Source of the DNA: Paraconiothyrium sp. Pb-2020
Lineage: Eukaryota > Ascomycota > Dothideomycetes > Pleosporales > Didymosphaeriaceae
Reading direction: 5' to 3'
NCBI GenBank assembly: GCA_022419385.1
Contig: JAJUBI010000001.1
Span: forward strand, 4,092,001-4,156,000
Length of the DNA: 64,000 nucleotides
Shown here: in pieces, positions 1-11,820 of the stretch
How positions within the stretch are numbered: the stretch's first letter is position 1
Layout: each line of letters opens with the position of its first letter
The notes under the pieces: generated by a model
What the model was told of the DNA's origin: nothing
The model's database searches: none
The model's input: the letters and a program-made list of their open reading frames with translations, nothing else
Program-made: the position numbers and the translations under genes

Positions 1-421
1 ACTCACGATAACCAGGCTCTTCTCGCATCGCATATCAGCCATAAGCCTTTCCCGCATCCTGCTCGGGACTTGCAAATCAGCCACTCCGATTTTGCCAGCG
101 AATTTATTAGCTGTCTGAAGCCAGCTCATACCGCATCCTCCCAAGTCGCTTTCCAACCGAAAGACACGCACGCACTTCTCTTGTCCTACCCACCGGATCC
201 AGCTATATAGCCTTCTCCCCCGGTTTTGCCCCAATTTTTACCCCAGGCTCCATCAACCTGCACACATCTTTGCAGCATTCTTCCGTCGTCTCCACTACTT
301 AGTCGGTACCTGCGCATCACTCGAGGACTTTGTTCTACCTCAAGTCTTCTCCAAGCCGGCCACTGCCATCACCATCTCTCGTCCAGATTCAAGTCAGACT
401 ATTCGAACTTCTACTACCAAA
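1..421. other. Left edge, probable 5' leader of the small gene at 422
   Basis: No gene is supported here. The last ~200 nt are C/T-rich, which is typical of ascomycete promoters and 5' leaders, and a TATA-like AGCTATATAG lies at about 201-210. This fits a leader for the small ORF that starts at 422, but no transcript evidence is available. Confidence 0.35.
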
Positions 422-646
422 ATGCCTTCCCAACAATCAAGCAACTCTCAGCGCCAGCGCCTCGCCATCTTGACCAGTTCCAACCTCGGTCACGACGTCA
501 GCGCTGCTTTCAAGTCCGGTAGCACCTTCTCGCGATCAAGTCAAGAATTCAGCGAGACGCCGGCGCCACCTCCATCTCCGATCGACTTCTCCTTCCCGTC
601 AACACCAGCTGAGCAGAGGAGTCGTGCTGGAAGCGAATCGAACTGA
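422..646 (+). CDS. Small serine/glutamine-rich hypothetical protein (74 aa)
   Basis: A single-exon ORF of 74 codons opens with MPSQQSSNSQRQRLAIL and ends in TGA. The context AAAATGCC is a good fungal start, and a pyrimidine-rich leader precedes it. The protein is low in complexity, rich in Ser, Gln and Pro, and has no signal peptide, membrane span or recognisable domain, so it is probably disordered. I do not recognise the family. A longer ORF from 226 in another frame has poor codon character and is treated as a shadow. The gene may have further exons downstream that I could not identify. Confidence is moderate to low because the ORF is short. Confidence 0.4.
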   Translation: MPSQQSSNSQRQRLAILTSSNLGHDVSAAFKSGSTFSRSSQEFSETPAPPPSPIDFSFPSTPAEQRSRAGSESN

Positions 647-3486
647 GACCACTACAAGCCAACACCTGACAGCATCTCTTCGATTTTGTTTTCATCACGA
701 TTGTGCATTTAGCGGGCAAGGTATTCGACCGGCATGGTCTGGAGCACGGCATGGGATTGGGACACATGGGTCGGTGATTCGACTTTACCACCGTAGGGTA
801 GGATATCGTTGGCATCAACCTTGTTCGGGTTTGTTTTTCGCGCGTTGACCGCTGCATTCACGTTGTATCTCATAGAATACCCTTCTTGTTCATTGTACTT
901 TGGATTTGTTAGACTTTCGGCCGCTGGCTCCTGTACGCTCGTGCGCATTATTCCCCTTGAACGGTCCTTCAGTAGCGCGGTCATGGATCAGAGAACATAG
1001 TATTTGGTAATCACAAACATCATCAGCACATCTTCTCACTCTCACTGTGAGTCATTTCGATATTCATACTGTCAGACTTGGTGCAACAGTCTTCTTTATC
1101 ATCAGTGAGAAGGGATGAGAGTCAGCATCCGCGCGTTGAGACACCTGGCCAATCCAACCGCTCTTCGTCCGCTCCTTCTCGAACGAACGCTCTGCTTTCC
1201 GAATTGAGAGCAGCAGCAACTGTGACAAGGACGCCATCAGCTTATCTCGCGCGTCAACCCGTTGCAAGGTCTTCCCCACGCTCCCCCGTTCTCCAATCCG
1301 GACCGAACCCCTCGTATTACGCCCGACGAGCCACGCCGCTACTTTGCAAGGGTATTTGGATTTGACTCTCTCACCGCCATCATGATGATCACTCCATCGG
1401 GCCCCGCATCCAAACGCATCGCGCCGCTCCGCACCCGCTACGGAAGCCCCCATCTGTCTGCTTCCATCGGTGAGCGTCGCCTTGACGTAAGCCTATCTAC
1501 CGCTCTTCCGTCCCTTTGCTGCATCCACCCTTCATCAAGCGGTTACGCACCACGCCGCTCCGGCGCATGCGAAAGTACGTACCATTAATCAAGGAGGACA
1601 TGCTAACACGCGCGGCGTCAAGGAAGCGGTCTGGGGGTGGTATCTGCGCCATGCATGGAACGTCGACAGAAGCCCGAAAGCATCTGGAACAAATTGCCAT
1701 AAGGCACGGCATTCCTGTCGCACGGCTATTGTTGGATGCACGCTCTCCAGCCCATCCGGGTTTCCGGGTAATAACACGTGGGCTGAATGCGCACCCACAA
1801 CCGCTGGCTTCTTCGCTTCTTCCGTCGGCACACGCGAATGCTGACACCTTCCTCTTGCAATCGCAACACTGGGAAGGCCTAATCTCGTTTCCTTTGTTCC
1901 TCCGGCATGAATCACTTATCGATCGGCCTCGAGACGAGTGACTCGTGTGAAAGCGCACCGAGACGATTCGAGACCGCTTTCGTCGTTGATCCGCGACGCG
2001 CCCTTCCTGTTCCTGTCTCAGGCGTTGTGGACCCCCTTTCGCGTGGCCTAACGGCACTGCATCCGCCTCCTTGTGGGGTGCAGGGACCGCGCGCTGGCGC
2101 AAATCTTCTGCATCGCGGATCACGTCGCATCATATTCTAAAACTTAATCGTCCGGTATTAATTCCGCCCTGGATGCATTTTGCGAATTCCCCGGCTTTCT
2201 CACCGACTCTGGGTCGGTCGCCGGAGCGCTTCTACATGCAGAGCCGAGTCGAATGCCGGACGGGCGTTCATGCGACTGTGCCTCGAGATAAGGCGTGCTT
2301 GTAGGATCTATGACGCCGAGCCGCGTCTGTGTCTCTTGTTGGAATTCTGCTTCGGACGTGGTACACCGAGGGATATGGCGCAGTCCCACCGTTGGCTCTC
2401 AGCCGCAGCGTCGTCACCACACCACAGAATACGGGGAAGCCTGTCCGTTCTCCGCATCCGTTTGCCTGGGTGGACAAGGATGCTAGGAATTTGATCCAAT
2501 TTAACCAAACTTTAGGATGTACCTTGACTGCCAGGCTGCGCTGAAATCCGTAGATCGAGCCTATCGCATACGGTCGCTTTGACACAACAACCCTGCCTTC
2601 GGATGAATTAAACACATTCCGCATCAAAAGGAGAATGTCAGACGTACATTATGAGAACACCGTTATGGACCGTTATCTGACCCTGTAGCATCCTGAGCTT
2701 GAAAGGATCCGCCTACATCGTATACTATTGCCAGGTTTGCTTACAGGGCTGATAGGATGCATAACGCTGCGGGTATTGCAGTACTAGCCTGGGAGTCCGA
2801 GTACAGTGTGGTACCTCAGGATAGCCTGATAACAGGCTAACGTTAAGTGCTCGGACATCAGCTCTGAGTCTGCATCAGATCCCACGCTTCTGTTGTGCTT
2901 ACTCCAACTGTATACTCTGTTGGGTTGTAGAACGACTGATCGTGCGTAACGTTTCATCCACACTATACAGGGTAGGTGAGTGTAACGGCGTACTGATATG
3001 TGTGTAAATAAGTGGTCGGAGGTATCTGTGTCGTCGTCTTAGCAACTAGTAAGATTGAAGTGACCGCAGCATCTATACCTTTAGCTTTCAGCGATTCGTA
3101 GGAGGCCGATTCTCCGCTGGGCTGGTGGAGAGCAAAACTCACTAGATGCCACCACACCGCCATTCGTAGCAACGGTATACCAGAGCTAACACTTTGCCCA
3201 GCAAAGGCAACATAATCCCGATCATTTTTAGTCAGCATCTGCTGGCGTGAACCTCACCCCCTCAGCTCAGATTCGTCCTCGGGCAACGACCCTGTAACCA
3301 TGTTCCTACCACTCGCCCTCTCACGCTCTGCATGGTAGTTGCGCAATCTCTGGCTACTAATCTGTTTTACCAAGCCATAGATACCCTGATGCAGCTCAAG
3401 CACGCAGCGCGAAAGATCATGCTGCATCTTCGGCCTGCACGAGCACGGTCCGCCGGCGAATTTATATCGATCTAGGTACACCCCCA
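647..3486. other. 2.8 kb without a convincing gene
   Basis: Several overlapping ORFs of 60-208 codons occur on both strands, but none shows a family signature, consistent intron boundaries or a plausible start. On the minus strand, directly after the stop of the 3487-5894 gene, two ORFs (3254-3487 and 2963-3238) lie in the same frame and are separated by one TGA. They might be a decayed downstream gene or tail. Nothing else was recognised. Confidence 0.4.
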
Positions 3487-5894
3487 TCAGCGCTCTCGCA
3501 AAGACGAAACAGGACGGGACAACAAACCTTCCATGCTCTGAAATCTGAGAGACACCCGCGTGACGTTATGCCAATCTGCATCTGAAGGCGTCTTTCTTTG
3601 CTCCGTGCCCAGCGCGGCGACGTTCCAGCTCGAGAGCCCGCGGTCTGCGGTCCAGCGCTGGGCGAGAAGGCTGCCCTTTGCGCGCTCGATGCAGCTTACG
3701 GTGCATTTGCTCTTTGCGGTGCGGCAGGCGCAGCGTTCGAGCATGATGGTGGTGGGGTCGTCGAGTTCGATGGCGACTAGGGCAAGCTTGGCCGTGGCAT
3801 CCTGGAAGTGGTATGAGTCAAAGACAGGATCGCAGCGAGGTTCGGCGTAGTCAAGTAAGTGCTTACGTACCTTGCTTTTGAGGAAGATGACGAGAAGAGG
3901 CTTCGTTGGCTTCTCGTGCAGACGCGCTTTTCCTTTACCGGTGGAGATCGTAGAGACGGAGCTGGCTGTTCGTCGGGATAGACTTGTGGCACTCGTCATG
4001 ATACTTGCGGCGCGGTTTTTCGAGTAGATGCTTGACTTGAAGCTGCTGTAGATGGAGCTTGGACTTGGTGTGGGAGTGTTGGTTGGGCGGCTGTAGATCG
4101 AGCTTGGCGATTGATTTTGTGTTGTATTCACACTTGGTCGGCTGGGGGCGGACAGCGAGGGGTAGGTGTTGCTGAGCGTTGGACTCATAGGACCAGATAC
4201 GGTATTGATCGTCGATGAGTGCCTGGATGTGTCGCCGTTCCTGACATCTCGTCTTGAGCTTCGCGGATCGACCGTGTGGAGAGAGACGTCACTCTGATTT
4301 GTCATGCTTTGAGTCTCTGAGGTGCTTGGAGAGTTGTTCGTCGATGACGTCTGGTACGGTTTTGGCATCCACAACTGTATACGTCCATGTTCCTCAAGTG
4401 GGTCTGATTGTCCTGAGATAAAAAACTTAACCTTAACCATGGCTTGATCATAGCGTTCGTATACTTTGTAGCCCGTTAGGAGATGTTGAAGCTGGTATAC
4501 ATGTTTTAAGTTCGGAAAGGTTGGGTTCGTTTGGGTACTTCCAGAGTGTATGAGTACCTCTGGGGCTTTCAGTTGGGAGCTTGGAGTAGCGTAGAGAGGA
4601 GTGAGACTCAATGTTCTCAGATCGATTTCCATGCTGAACTCCTGGCTACGGGGTCGACCCACCTGCCCGTGATTCCCCGTGATGGCTTCCACTAGCCGAT
4701 ATCGCGTCGAATCGATCTTGTACACGGAAATGTGTCGTTGAGTATCCTGTGGACTAGGGAGGGGAATTCTCAAGACCTCTTCAAGCTGTTCTTGCACGTG
4801 TGGAGATATCAGTGTCGCAATGCTCTCATCGACCCAGATAGAGTAATCTTCAGGGCTTTGGATATCATTCATGTTGGGCAGAAGCAGTCTTTCTGGACCC
4901 GGTGTGTTGAATCGTTGGCACTGAGTTGATACCTCTTCTTTCAGTTGTGCGATGTATCCAGGCCACTGGGAGTCCTTGCTCATGGCTGCCAGGTCGCCAC
5001 TTCTTTCAAGGTGTTCCACTATCCAAACACATTTGAGGAGATTGAGGTATTGTTTTGCCGAAGGACTGCGTTCATTGAGGAAACGGCCAGGGTTGAAAGT
5101 TTTGGTGCTTTCAGCAAGATGTGACACTAAAGCGTCGGCTCCAGCTCGGAGAGGGAAAGAGACCGGACTGGAAGCATCGAGACACGCATTTCCTGTTGCG
5201 TTTCGAAAGCGGCTCTCTATGTCTGCAGGAATTTGGAGAAGGGTTCCAATGCTTCCCTTATCCGAGATCGCTTGCCCGACGTCCGGGATAAGCAAGCCTT
5301 GAAGATGGAGGACGCTTTGATGCACGGCATCGATACGCGCAGCCAGGTCATGATGTATCTCGGATAGCAGATTGAGCTCCAGAGGTTTCAGCAGTATCGC
5401 GATCTTGGAGTTGTGAGCGTCGAGTCGCTTCCGCAGGTGTGTCACCTTCGGCTGGATCATCAACGTCCATTCTATATTATATGCGAAGTTTCTCGCCGTC
5501 CGAAACTCACGATTCTCCTCGAGTATTTGTTTGCAGTCTTTTAGTGTCTCATGGTAGTCACCAATGATCTCGTCTAAGGATGAGAGGTCCCAGTGCCTGG
5601 ATCTAGGGGGTCCTCTAGAGTTGCGGGCCCACGTATCTGAGGCGTTCTCCACGACGCGACGGATATTGGTTAGGTTATCCGAGAGGCAGCGGATGTCTTT
5701 ACCAAAATCCTCGTACTGGTGGCCTTTAAAAGCAGATTAGCTTGGACGACAATACTGACGATTCACTGCCGTTCGCATTTTCTCATGCTCGCAGGAGTGG
5801 TGGACTCACTCGATTGTTGACCCCACCCTATCTGATAAATTTGCCAGGCAAGCTCAGCGCCGCGAACCACATCAGACATGGCTATGCCCGCCAT
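3487..5894 (-). CDS. STAND-receptor N-terminal-like protein without NTPase (773 aa)
   Basis: Two exons: 5810-5894 and 3487-5723. The intron has donor GTGAGT and acceptor AAAG, and splicing joins GWGQQSS to SHQYEDFGKDI. I chose the ATG at 5894; a second ATG at 5879 is equally possible. Residues ~5-160 (SDVVRGAELAWQIYQIGW, then YEDFGKDIRCLSDNL and LTNIRRVVENAS) resemble the helical N-terminal region found in many Dothideomycete STAND/NACHT-type proteins. No Walker A or B motif follows. The middle (~430-590) is Ser/Thr/Pro-rich and disordered, and a small Cys-containing module follows near residues 690-710. It could be an accessory or decoy protein derived from a STAND gene. The function is unknown. 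It is divergently placed from the permease at 6393. Confidence 0.7.
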
Positions 5895-6392
5895 GGTTTC
5901 AGGGCGCCAACGAAGCCTTGGCTCAATTTCAAAGTTGCTGCGCTTCACCTAGCTTCGTATTGCAGAGGGAAGAACGTGCAGATAGCGACATTCGGGCTGT
6001 GGTGTATACTTGTGAAATCTTAGATTCGAAAGGAGTCACCTCGTGCAGACTCGTCCTCATAGAGGCACTGTCGGTGGGCTGTGTATATCCTTGCGAGTCT
6101 GGGTCACGTAGGCGTTTGCCTCGTCGCCTGCGAATACTCAAGGACTTTTTATCGAACTCAGCCTTGTACAACCTGATAAGGTTTTAATAATGCGCGGGGT
6201 AGAATGTAGGGCCAATGGCTTGTTTGGGTGGCGTAGTTGGCGGTTCTCGTGTTCTCGTTTTCCTCGTATACTCAGCCTGAAGCAGCTCCCCTGTTAGCAC
6301 CAGCCTAGGAGGCGTGGTGGCTATGTCTCGATTTATCATGCTTCCCAGTATCTCTATTTTCCAGGCTGTCTCCAGTCTCCCAAACTTTCGCA
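5895..6392. other. Divergent intergenic region between STAND-like gene and permease
   Basis: About 500 nt separate two divergent starts (5894 minus and 6393 plus), so both promoters should lie here. No specific operator or TATA box stands out. The ORFs at 5918-6187 and 5929-6171 are shadows. Confidence 0.4.
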
Positions 6393-8546
6393 ATGGTTAC
6401 ACCGAAATATCAAACGCAGGGCGGACAGCCAGTGTCGACTCTCCATGACGATGACAGCAGCATCAACTCAGATATCTTCGAGATTTTACCAGAGAATATT
6501 CCCAACAGTATTATCACGAGAGCTCCCGAAGAGCGATTTCGATTAGGCTACTGGTCTGTAATAGGGTTAATCGTGAATCGAGTTATAGGTTCGAATGCCT
6601 GATCCGTACGAAGTGAAGTTCTAAATCGAGCTCCAGGCACCGGTATATTCAATTCACCGACGACTATAATGCGAGGCACGGGTAGCGTCGGTATTACCCT
6701 CCTCTTTTGGTTCGCTGGTGCTCTCTACACCACTGCAGGCTGTTACCTATCGATCGAGTTGGGCCTCACGACTCCGCGACACAAATTTGAGGGTGTAAAG
6801 CAGGGTATTCCGCGCAGCGGAGGAACCCTGAACTATGTTTGTCGACACCTGCAGTTTATCGCTGACGTTCAGATACTAAGATAATTTCAGCTTCAGTATT
6901 GTTTCCCGTGGCCGGCATATCGTCATCGAACGGTCCTCCTAGTTACATGCATGTTCGCGACAGCATATATTGTTTTGGGTAACATGGCAGGAAATTGTTT
7001 GATCTTCGGTATACGTACGCTGGAAGCAGCGGACACACCAGTTACAAATCGAGCGGTGAGAGGTTTGGCTATTGGTGCAGCAACCTTTGGGTGTGGCATA
7101 CATGCTTTCAGCCGGAGGGGTGGGATCTGGCTTGGTAATGTTTTCGCGTTCGTCAAAGTGTGCATGCTTCTCATGATGATCATCATTGGGATCTGCGCAT
7201 GGGCCGGAGCATTCAACTCTCAAACATTCGTGGAGGAAAATTTGGCCGCGCAAAACTCCTTCGCACAGCCAACAAGTGACTCGTATGGCTATGTCAAGGC
7301 GTTCCTGTCGATGACCTTTGCGTGGAGCGGCTTCGACCAACCCAACTATGTCGGTCATACTCAATTAAAAACTTCTTCCGAAAGACTGACCTTGCTAGGT
7401 ACTCGGCGAGATTGGACAGCCTCGTAAGAAGTTTCCTCGGGGCTCTGCAATCGGTGTATCGATTGTCATCGTTCTTTATATTTTGGTAAACGTTTCATAT
7501 GTAAGTATCGTGCCCTAGCAGCGCACGCCGTACATTTTTAACTCCAGAAAGATGATCGTCGTTCCCAAGGCCGAGCAAATAGCGGGAAATGTCGCCCTTG
7601 CTTTCTTTCAACGGACTTTGGGCAGCGTATCCCAGAATGAGTCGCAACCGAGGCGTATATTGGCCGCTTTCATGGCCGTTTCGAGTTTTGGCAACATCGT
7701 CGTGATGACCTTTACGGCTGCTCGAGGTACGTGCCGCATTATATTCAACAATCTTTTATTGATTAGCACACAGTGAAACAGGAAATTGCGAAAGAGGGGA
7801 TCCTGCCATGGGCCAAGTTCTTCGGCCAAAGCAAAAACCTTTCTTTCGGAAGGTTCTTGGCATGGGCCCAGAAGGATCAGGATTCGGTGATCGCTAGAAA
7901 GTTCCACTGGCTGTTGAAGCGCTCCTGGATGGACCCTAGAGAGCACTCCCAGGAAACACCATTTGGGGCATTGTTTCTTCACTGGTCCTTCACTGTGCTC
8001 ATGATTGTAGTCACCAGCCACCTCAAGCCGACGGATGCGTATACCCTTCTGGTCGATCTGTATACCTACACGATCGTCTCCATCTTTGGATTCATCATCG
8101 CTGTTGGGATGCTGCGACTAAGGTTCAGCAGCACCAAACGTTGGTCAACAAAATCGCCTTTCAGACCAGCTTTCAGCATCCTCAGTGCTTTGGGATTTGC
8201 TCTGGGAAGCTGCTATCCTATTGTGGCATCGTGGGTCCCCCCTAGCAGCGCCTATTTGAGCAAAACACAACTCGCAGTGGCATGGTTCACCACACCCGTG
8301 GTTGCATGGAGCGTTCTTGGACTGGGAATGTTTTGGTACCAAGCTTTCAAGCTGTATGCCTGGAGACGAGCGCACAAGAGTGGCGTGGAGTTTCAAGTTC
8401 AGAAGGTGCCCGAGTTCGACAGGGACCCACCGCCCAGTGGTCCGCCAGTCCAAGTGCACGAGACAGTCTTTCTCGCATGGGTCGCAAAGGAAAACGAAAG
8501 CATGGATCTAGACATGGAGGAGAGGAGATCGATTGAGAGTTTCTAG
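6393..8546 (+). CDS. High-affinity methionine permease-like APC transporter (634 aa)
   Basis: Six exons: 6393-6588, 6637-6836, 6891-7349, 7399-7500, 7552-7726, 7774-8546; every junction keeps frame. The product is an amino acid-polyamine-cation permease of the fungal MUP1/MUP3 type, expected in the plasma membrane. Visible landmarks are the first helix with VIGTGIFNSPTTIM, the GGTLNYLQYCF segment, LGNMAGNCLIFG, WSGFDQPNYVLGEIGQPRKKF, and VSSFGNIVVMTFTAARVKQEIAKEGILPW, all at the positions expected in MUP1-like proteins. About twelve hydrophobic segments are present. The N-terminal ~55 residues are polar and cytosolic, and the tail (RRAHKSGVEF onward) is charged. Substrate is inferred from the family; other neutral amino acids are possible. 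No lesion is seen. Confidence 0.88.
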
Positions 8547-9124
8547 GGCTCTGGCGTAGTGGACTATCCTTGTTCGTCCAAATTGAGTGAGTGAACAGCA
8601 GAGCGTGAGCATCAGAAGCCATCGCGACTTCATCTTGGATTAATACACAAGTGGGTCTTAAAAGTGACTCGGTGTGCGACATTGTAGATTGCTGATGTTG
8701 GAGGTATGTAGAAGTGTGAAATGTCGTGGTGGACTCAAGCTTGAACACTAGTGCAAATCCATGGATTATGAAATCACACGTGACTGGGACACTAAGCTGC
8801 CCCGGAGGCCTCGGCTCATGCATACTAGCTACCTGGACCTCGAAATTGCACGAGAACCTACCTGTCGCGCATTGGAGACTGAGACCTCACTGTAAACAAT
8901 CAATCTCACCAATCTCTACATCGGCATGTCAATCGTGCTTCAGCTCCTTGAACCGGTCCTCACGCTCGGGGTCTTTCCCACCGAGAGACTTCTTGGCTGC
9001 ATGTTCCCCAGATTACATCCCGCTTGTTACCCCAGATAGGGCCTAGGACTTCCCCAATTATCCCGTGAACCTGGTATAAATCTCAAGATGGAGATCGTTT
9101 TCGTACTGCAGTGCCCGTCTCATC
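8547..9124. other. Intergenic region
   Basis: Terminator of the permease and promoter of the lyase. A possible TATA-like GTATAAAT lies at about 9073-9080, some 50 nt upstream of the lyase ATG. No other feature was recognised. Confidence 0.35.
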
Positions 9125-11267
9125 ATGCGCTTTCTGGCAGTTTCTTCGACCCTCCTATCGTCAACTGCTCTGGCAGTCCTCAATGCCACCCAGAATAATG
9201 CAAGCTTGACCCTAGCTAACGAGAGGCTCGTAGCTTCTGTCAGCAAGACCGGTGGCTATGTCAATGTTCTTACTTTGGACGGGCAGAATCTCCTCGTAAG
9301 CTCGAGTGGTCCATCATCTGCACAACATTCGTTGATTAATCGGAAAACTAGGGCAAGGAGAATGGAAATACTGGTGTCGGGCCGTATCTGGACTGTTACT
9401 GCACGCCTAGCGGCTTTTGGACTCCTGGCCGGGGCAAACAAGTCGACTACGCGTTGTACAACGGCACAGACTCAACGGGTAAGAAGTATGGCGGTATCAG
9501 TATGGGTGAGACATACGCCGCAACCGGCCAGCGACTGGAGCAATATTGGTTCCTGAAGGAAGGCGAGACTGGTCTTCACACTTTCAGTCGTATCGTTTAC
9601 AACAACAAAACTACACCGTTTCTCCGAAACCTCCAAGAGTTCCGTACAATGTTCCGCCCGAATCACGACCCACCACTCTTCACGCACTTCGTTACCAACG
9701 AGAAATTTGCGGCACCGAGGCCAGATACCGAAGATGAAATAACCGTGCAGGATGCTACTTGGTGGCTTGCTCATCGAGACTCTCCATACCAGCAGGGTGT
9801 CGGCGATTATTTCACCAAGTACACCTTTCAAGACACCTGGCGCAATCACAAGGCACACGGCATGTATGCCGACGGATCAGGCAGTAACGGGACGTCATTC
9901 GGGGCTTGGCTCGTGCACAACACCGTCGAAACGTATTACAATGGACCTGTACACTCAGATCTCGTCGTAGACGGCATTGTCTATAACTACATGGTTAGCA
10001 ACCGTACGAAACTCCTTGCATAGGCTACGTGTGAGATATACACTGACTTCGAACTTAGATCATGGTGACCAAACTCCTAATATCACGGACGGTTTCGATC
10101 GTACCTTTGGACCTCAATATTTCCACTTTAACAAGGGCGGCTCGCTTGATGAGCTGCGCGCCGATGCAGAACAATATGGTCTCCGTCCAGACTGGAATGC
10201 AAACTTCTACGATTCTATTGCGAAACACGTTCCGAATCTTGTTAGTACTTCCGGGCGTGGTACTTTCAATGCACAGGTGACCCTTCCCAAGAATGCGAAG
10301 AAAGCTATCGCAATCCTGACCGAGAGTGGCCGTAACTTCCAAGACAATGTGTACGACAACAAAGCCTACCAATACTGGAGTGAAATTGATAGTAGAGGCG
10401 CAGTCGCTGTCCCTCGCGTCAAGGCGGGTACGTATAGGCTGACTATATATGCGGACGGTATCTTTGGCGACTTCGTTCGTGATAACGTTGTTGTCACCGC
10501 CGGCAGAGAAACCAAACTCCGTCTTGAATGGAAGGCAGAATCAGCGGGGACCGAGCTATTCCGCATCGGCACTCCAGACAAGTCTTCTGGCGAGTATCGC
10601 CACGGTTACGAAGCATCTCCGGATCACCCTCTCCTCACCGAAGAGTACCGCCTATACTGGGCAGCATATGACTTCGTGGATGAGTTCCCAAAGGGCGTTA
10701 CGTACAAAGTGGGACGCGACGATCCCGCCAAAGCACTCAATTACGTGCATTGGAGTGTGTTCGGCGGCAAAGCAAATTATGTGCGACCCGAGCCGGTTTA
10801 CGATAACATTAACAATTGGACGGTGCTATTCGATACCAAAGCAAATCAACTTAAGGGGAAGAGGACAGCAACATTCACTGTAAGCCATAAAACATAGCAC
10901 TAACGTTATGGTCATAGACAACTAACTTTCGCAGGTCCAACTTGCCGGCGCAAAGACTGCCGCAGGCAACACCGACATCTTCAACGCCTCGGAACCTTAT
11001 TCCAACCTACCTTACACGGTCAATGTGAACGGCAAAGATCTCGAGCCCTGGATCATCCCGTATTACCAGTCAAGCTCTTGTGCTGTGCGCTCCGCGGTCA
11101 TCTGCTACAATATTGCGCACAAGTTCGTATTTGATGCGAAGCTGCTCAAAGCAGGCGAGAACGCTTTTGTGTTGAGTCTGCCGTATAACGCGACGAATTA
11201 TGAGAGCGCCCTATTGCCGGAAACCGCGTATGTACAGTACGATGCGCTGAGGTTGGAGGTCAAATGA
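9125..11267 (+). CDS. Secreted rhamnogalacturonan lyase, polysaccharide lyase family 4 (658 aa)
   Basis: Four exons: 9125-9295, 9352-10003, 10059-10879, 10935-11267, all in phase. The N-terminus MRFLAVSSTLLSSTALA is a classical signal peptide. The rest follows fungal PL4 enzymes: a catalytic beta-sandwich domain (LANERLVASVSKTGGYV, then KENGNTGVGPYLDCYC), a substrate-facing stretch HHGDQTPNITDGFDRTFGPQ, a central fibronectin-like domain (FNAQVTLPKNAKKAIA), and a C-terminal carbohydrate-binding-like domain ending AYVQYDALRLEVK. The enzyme cleaves the rhamnose-galacturonate backbone of pectin by beta-elimination outside the cell. This fits a plant-associated or saprotrophic lifestyle. Length matches the family, and several NxS/T sites suggest glycosylation. 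No damage is seen. Confidence 0.9.
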
Positions 11268-11820
11268 AGAATAGAATGCTTCGTGCATTACGATAGAAAA
11301 GTGGAACAACTCGGAATACAACTTTATTCATGCACATGAAAGCCGACTCCTCTTTTTGAGCCTCATGGACTGCTTATGAAGGAGTCTAACTAGCGTGATA
11401 TGGCACCGCTGGCTCCCCGAAATCGTATTCTAGCTCCTCGATCCGTCAGATCAGCCACACGTCATCTGCCCCCGCTGCAACTTCCAGAACACCCAACAAT
11501 CCCGTTTCCAGTTCCGGGTCCCGCCCAACCGTACTTGAAGTTCGCTGCAGCGGTCCTAGGTAGCAGCCAGGTTGTTCATCAAACCACCAGCTGAACACCT
11601 ATTCGTGACAGCTCAGCCGATGACCTAGGTTTATTTCTTTGTATTCAGGGATGGAAGTGTTTTTATTCCATGCGCTCGGAACTTATGCGCCTGAGTAGCT
11701 TATAATGGGGAGTATTCAAGTACATTTCTGAGCTATATAGCTTCGTTGAGTTGTCCTCGACGTGGATATCTCTATACGTAATCGCAAATGTAAAAGATCA
11801 AGTACATCTCCCACCTCCCT
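11268..11820. other. Intergenic region
   Basis: Gene-free stretch between the tail-to-tail lyase and the HET fragment. Nothing beyond shadow ORFs was seen. Confidence 0.4.

Noticed and set aside
1064..2140. Overlapping ORFs of 95-208 codons on both strands
   Set aside because: No domain, no consistent splice sites, and several frames open at once in GC-rich DNA, as expected by chance.
6575..6605. GGTTCGAATGCC at 6588, like a tRNA T loop
   Set aside because: It spans the splice donor of the permease intron 1, and no tRNA cloverleaf can be drawn around it.
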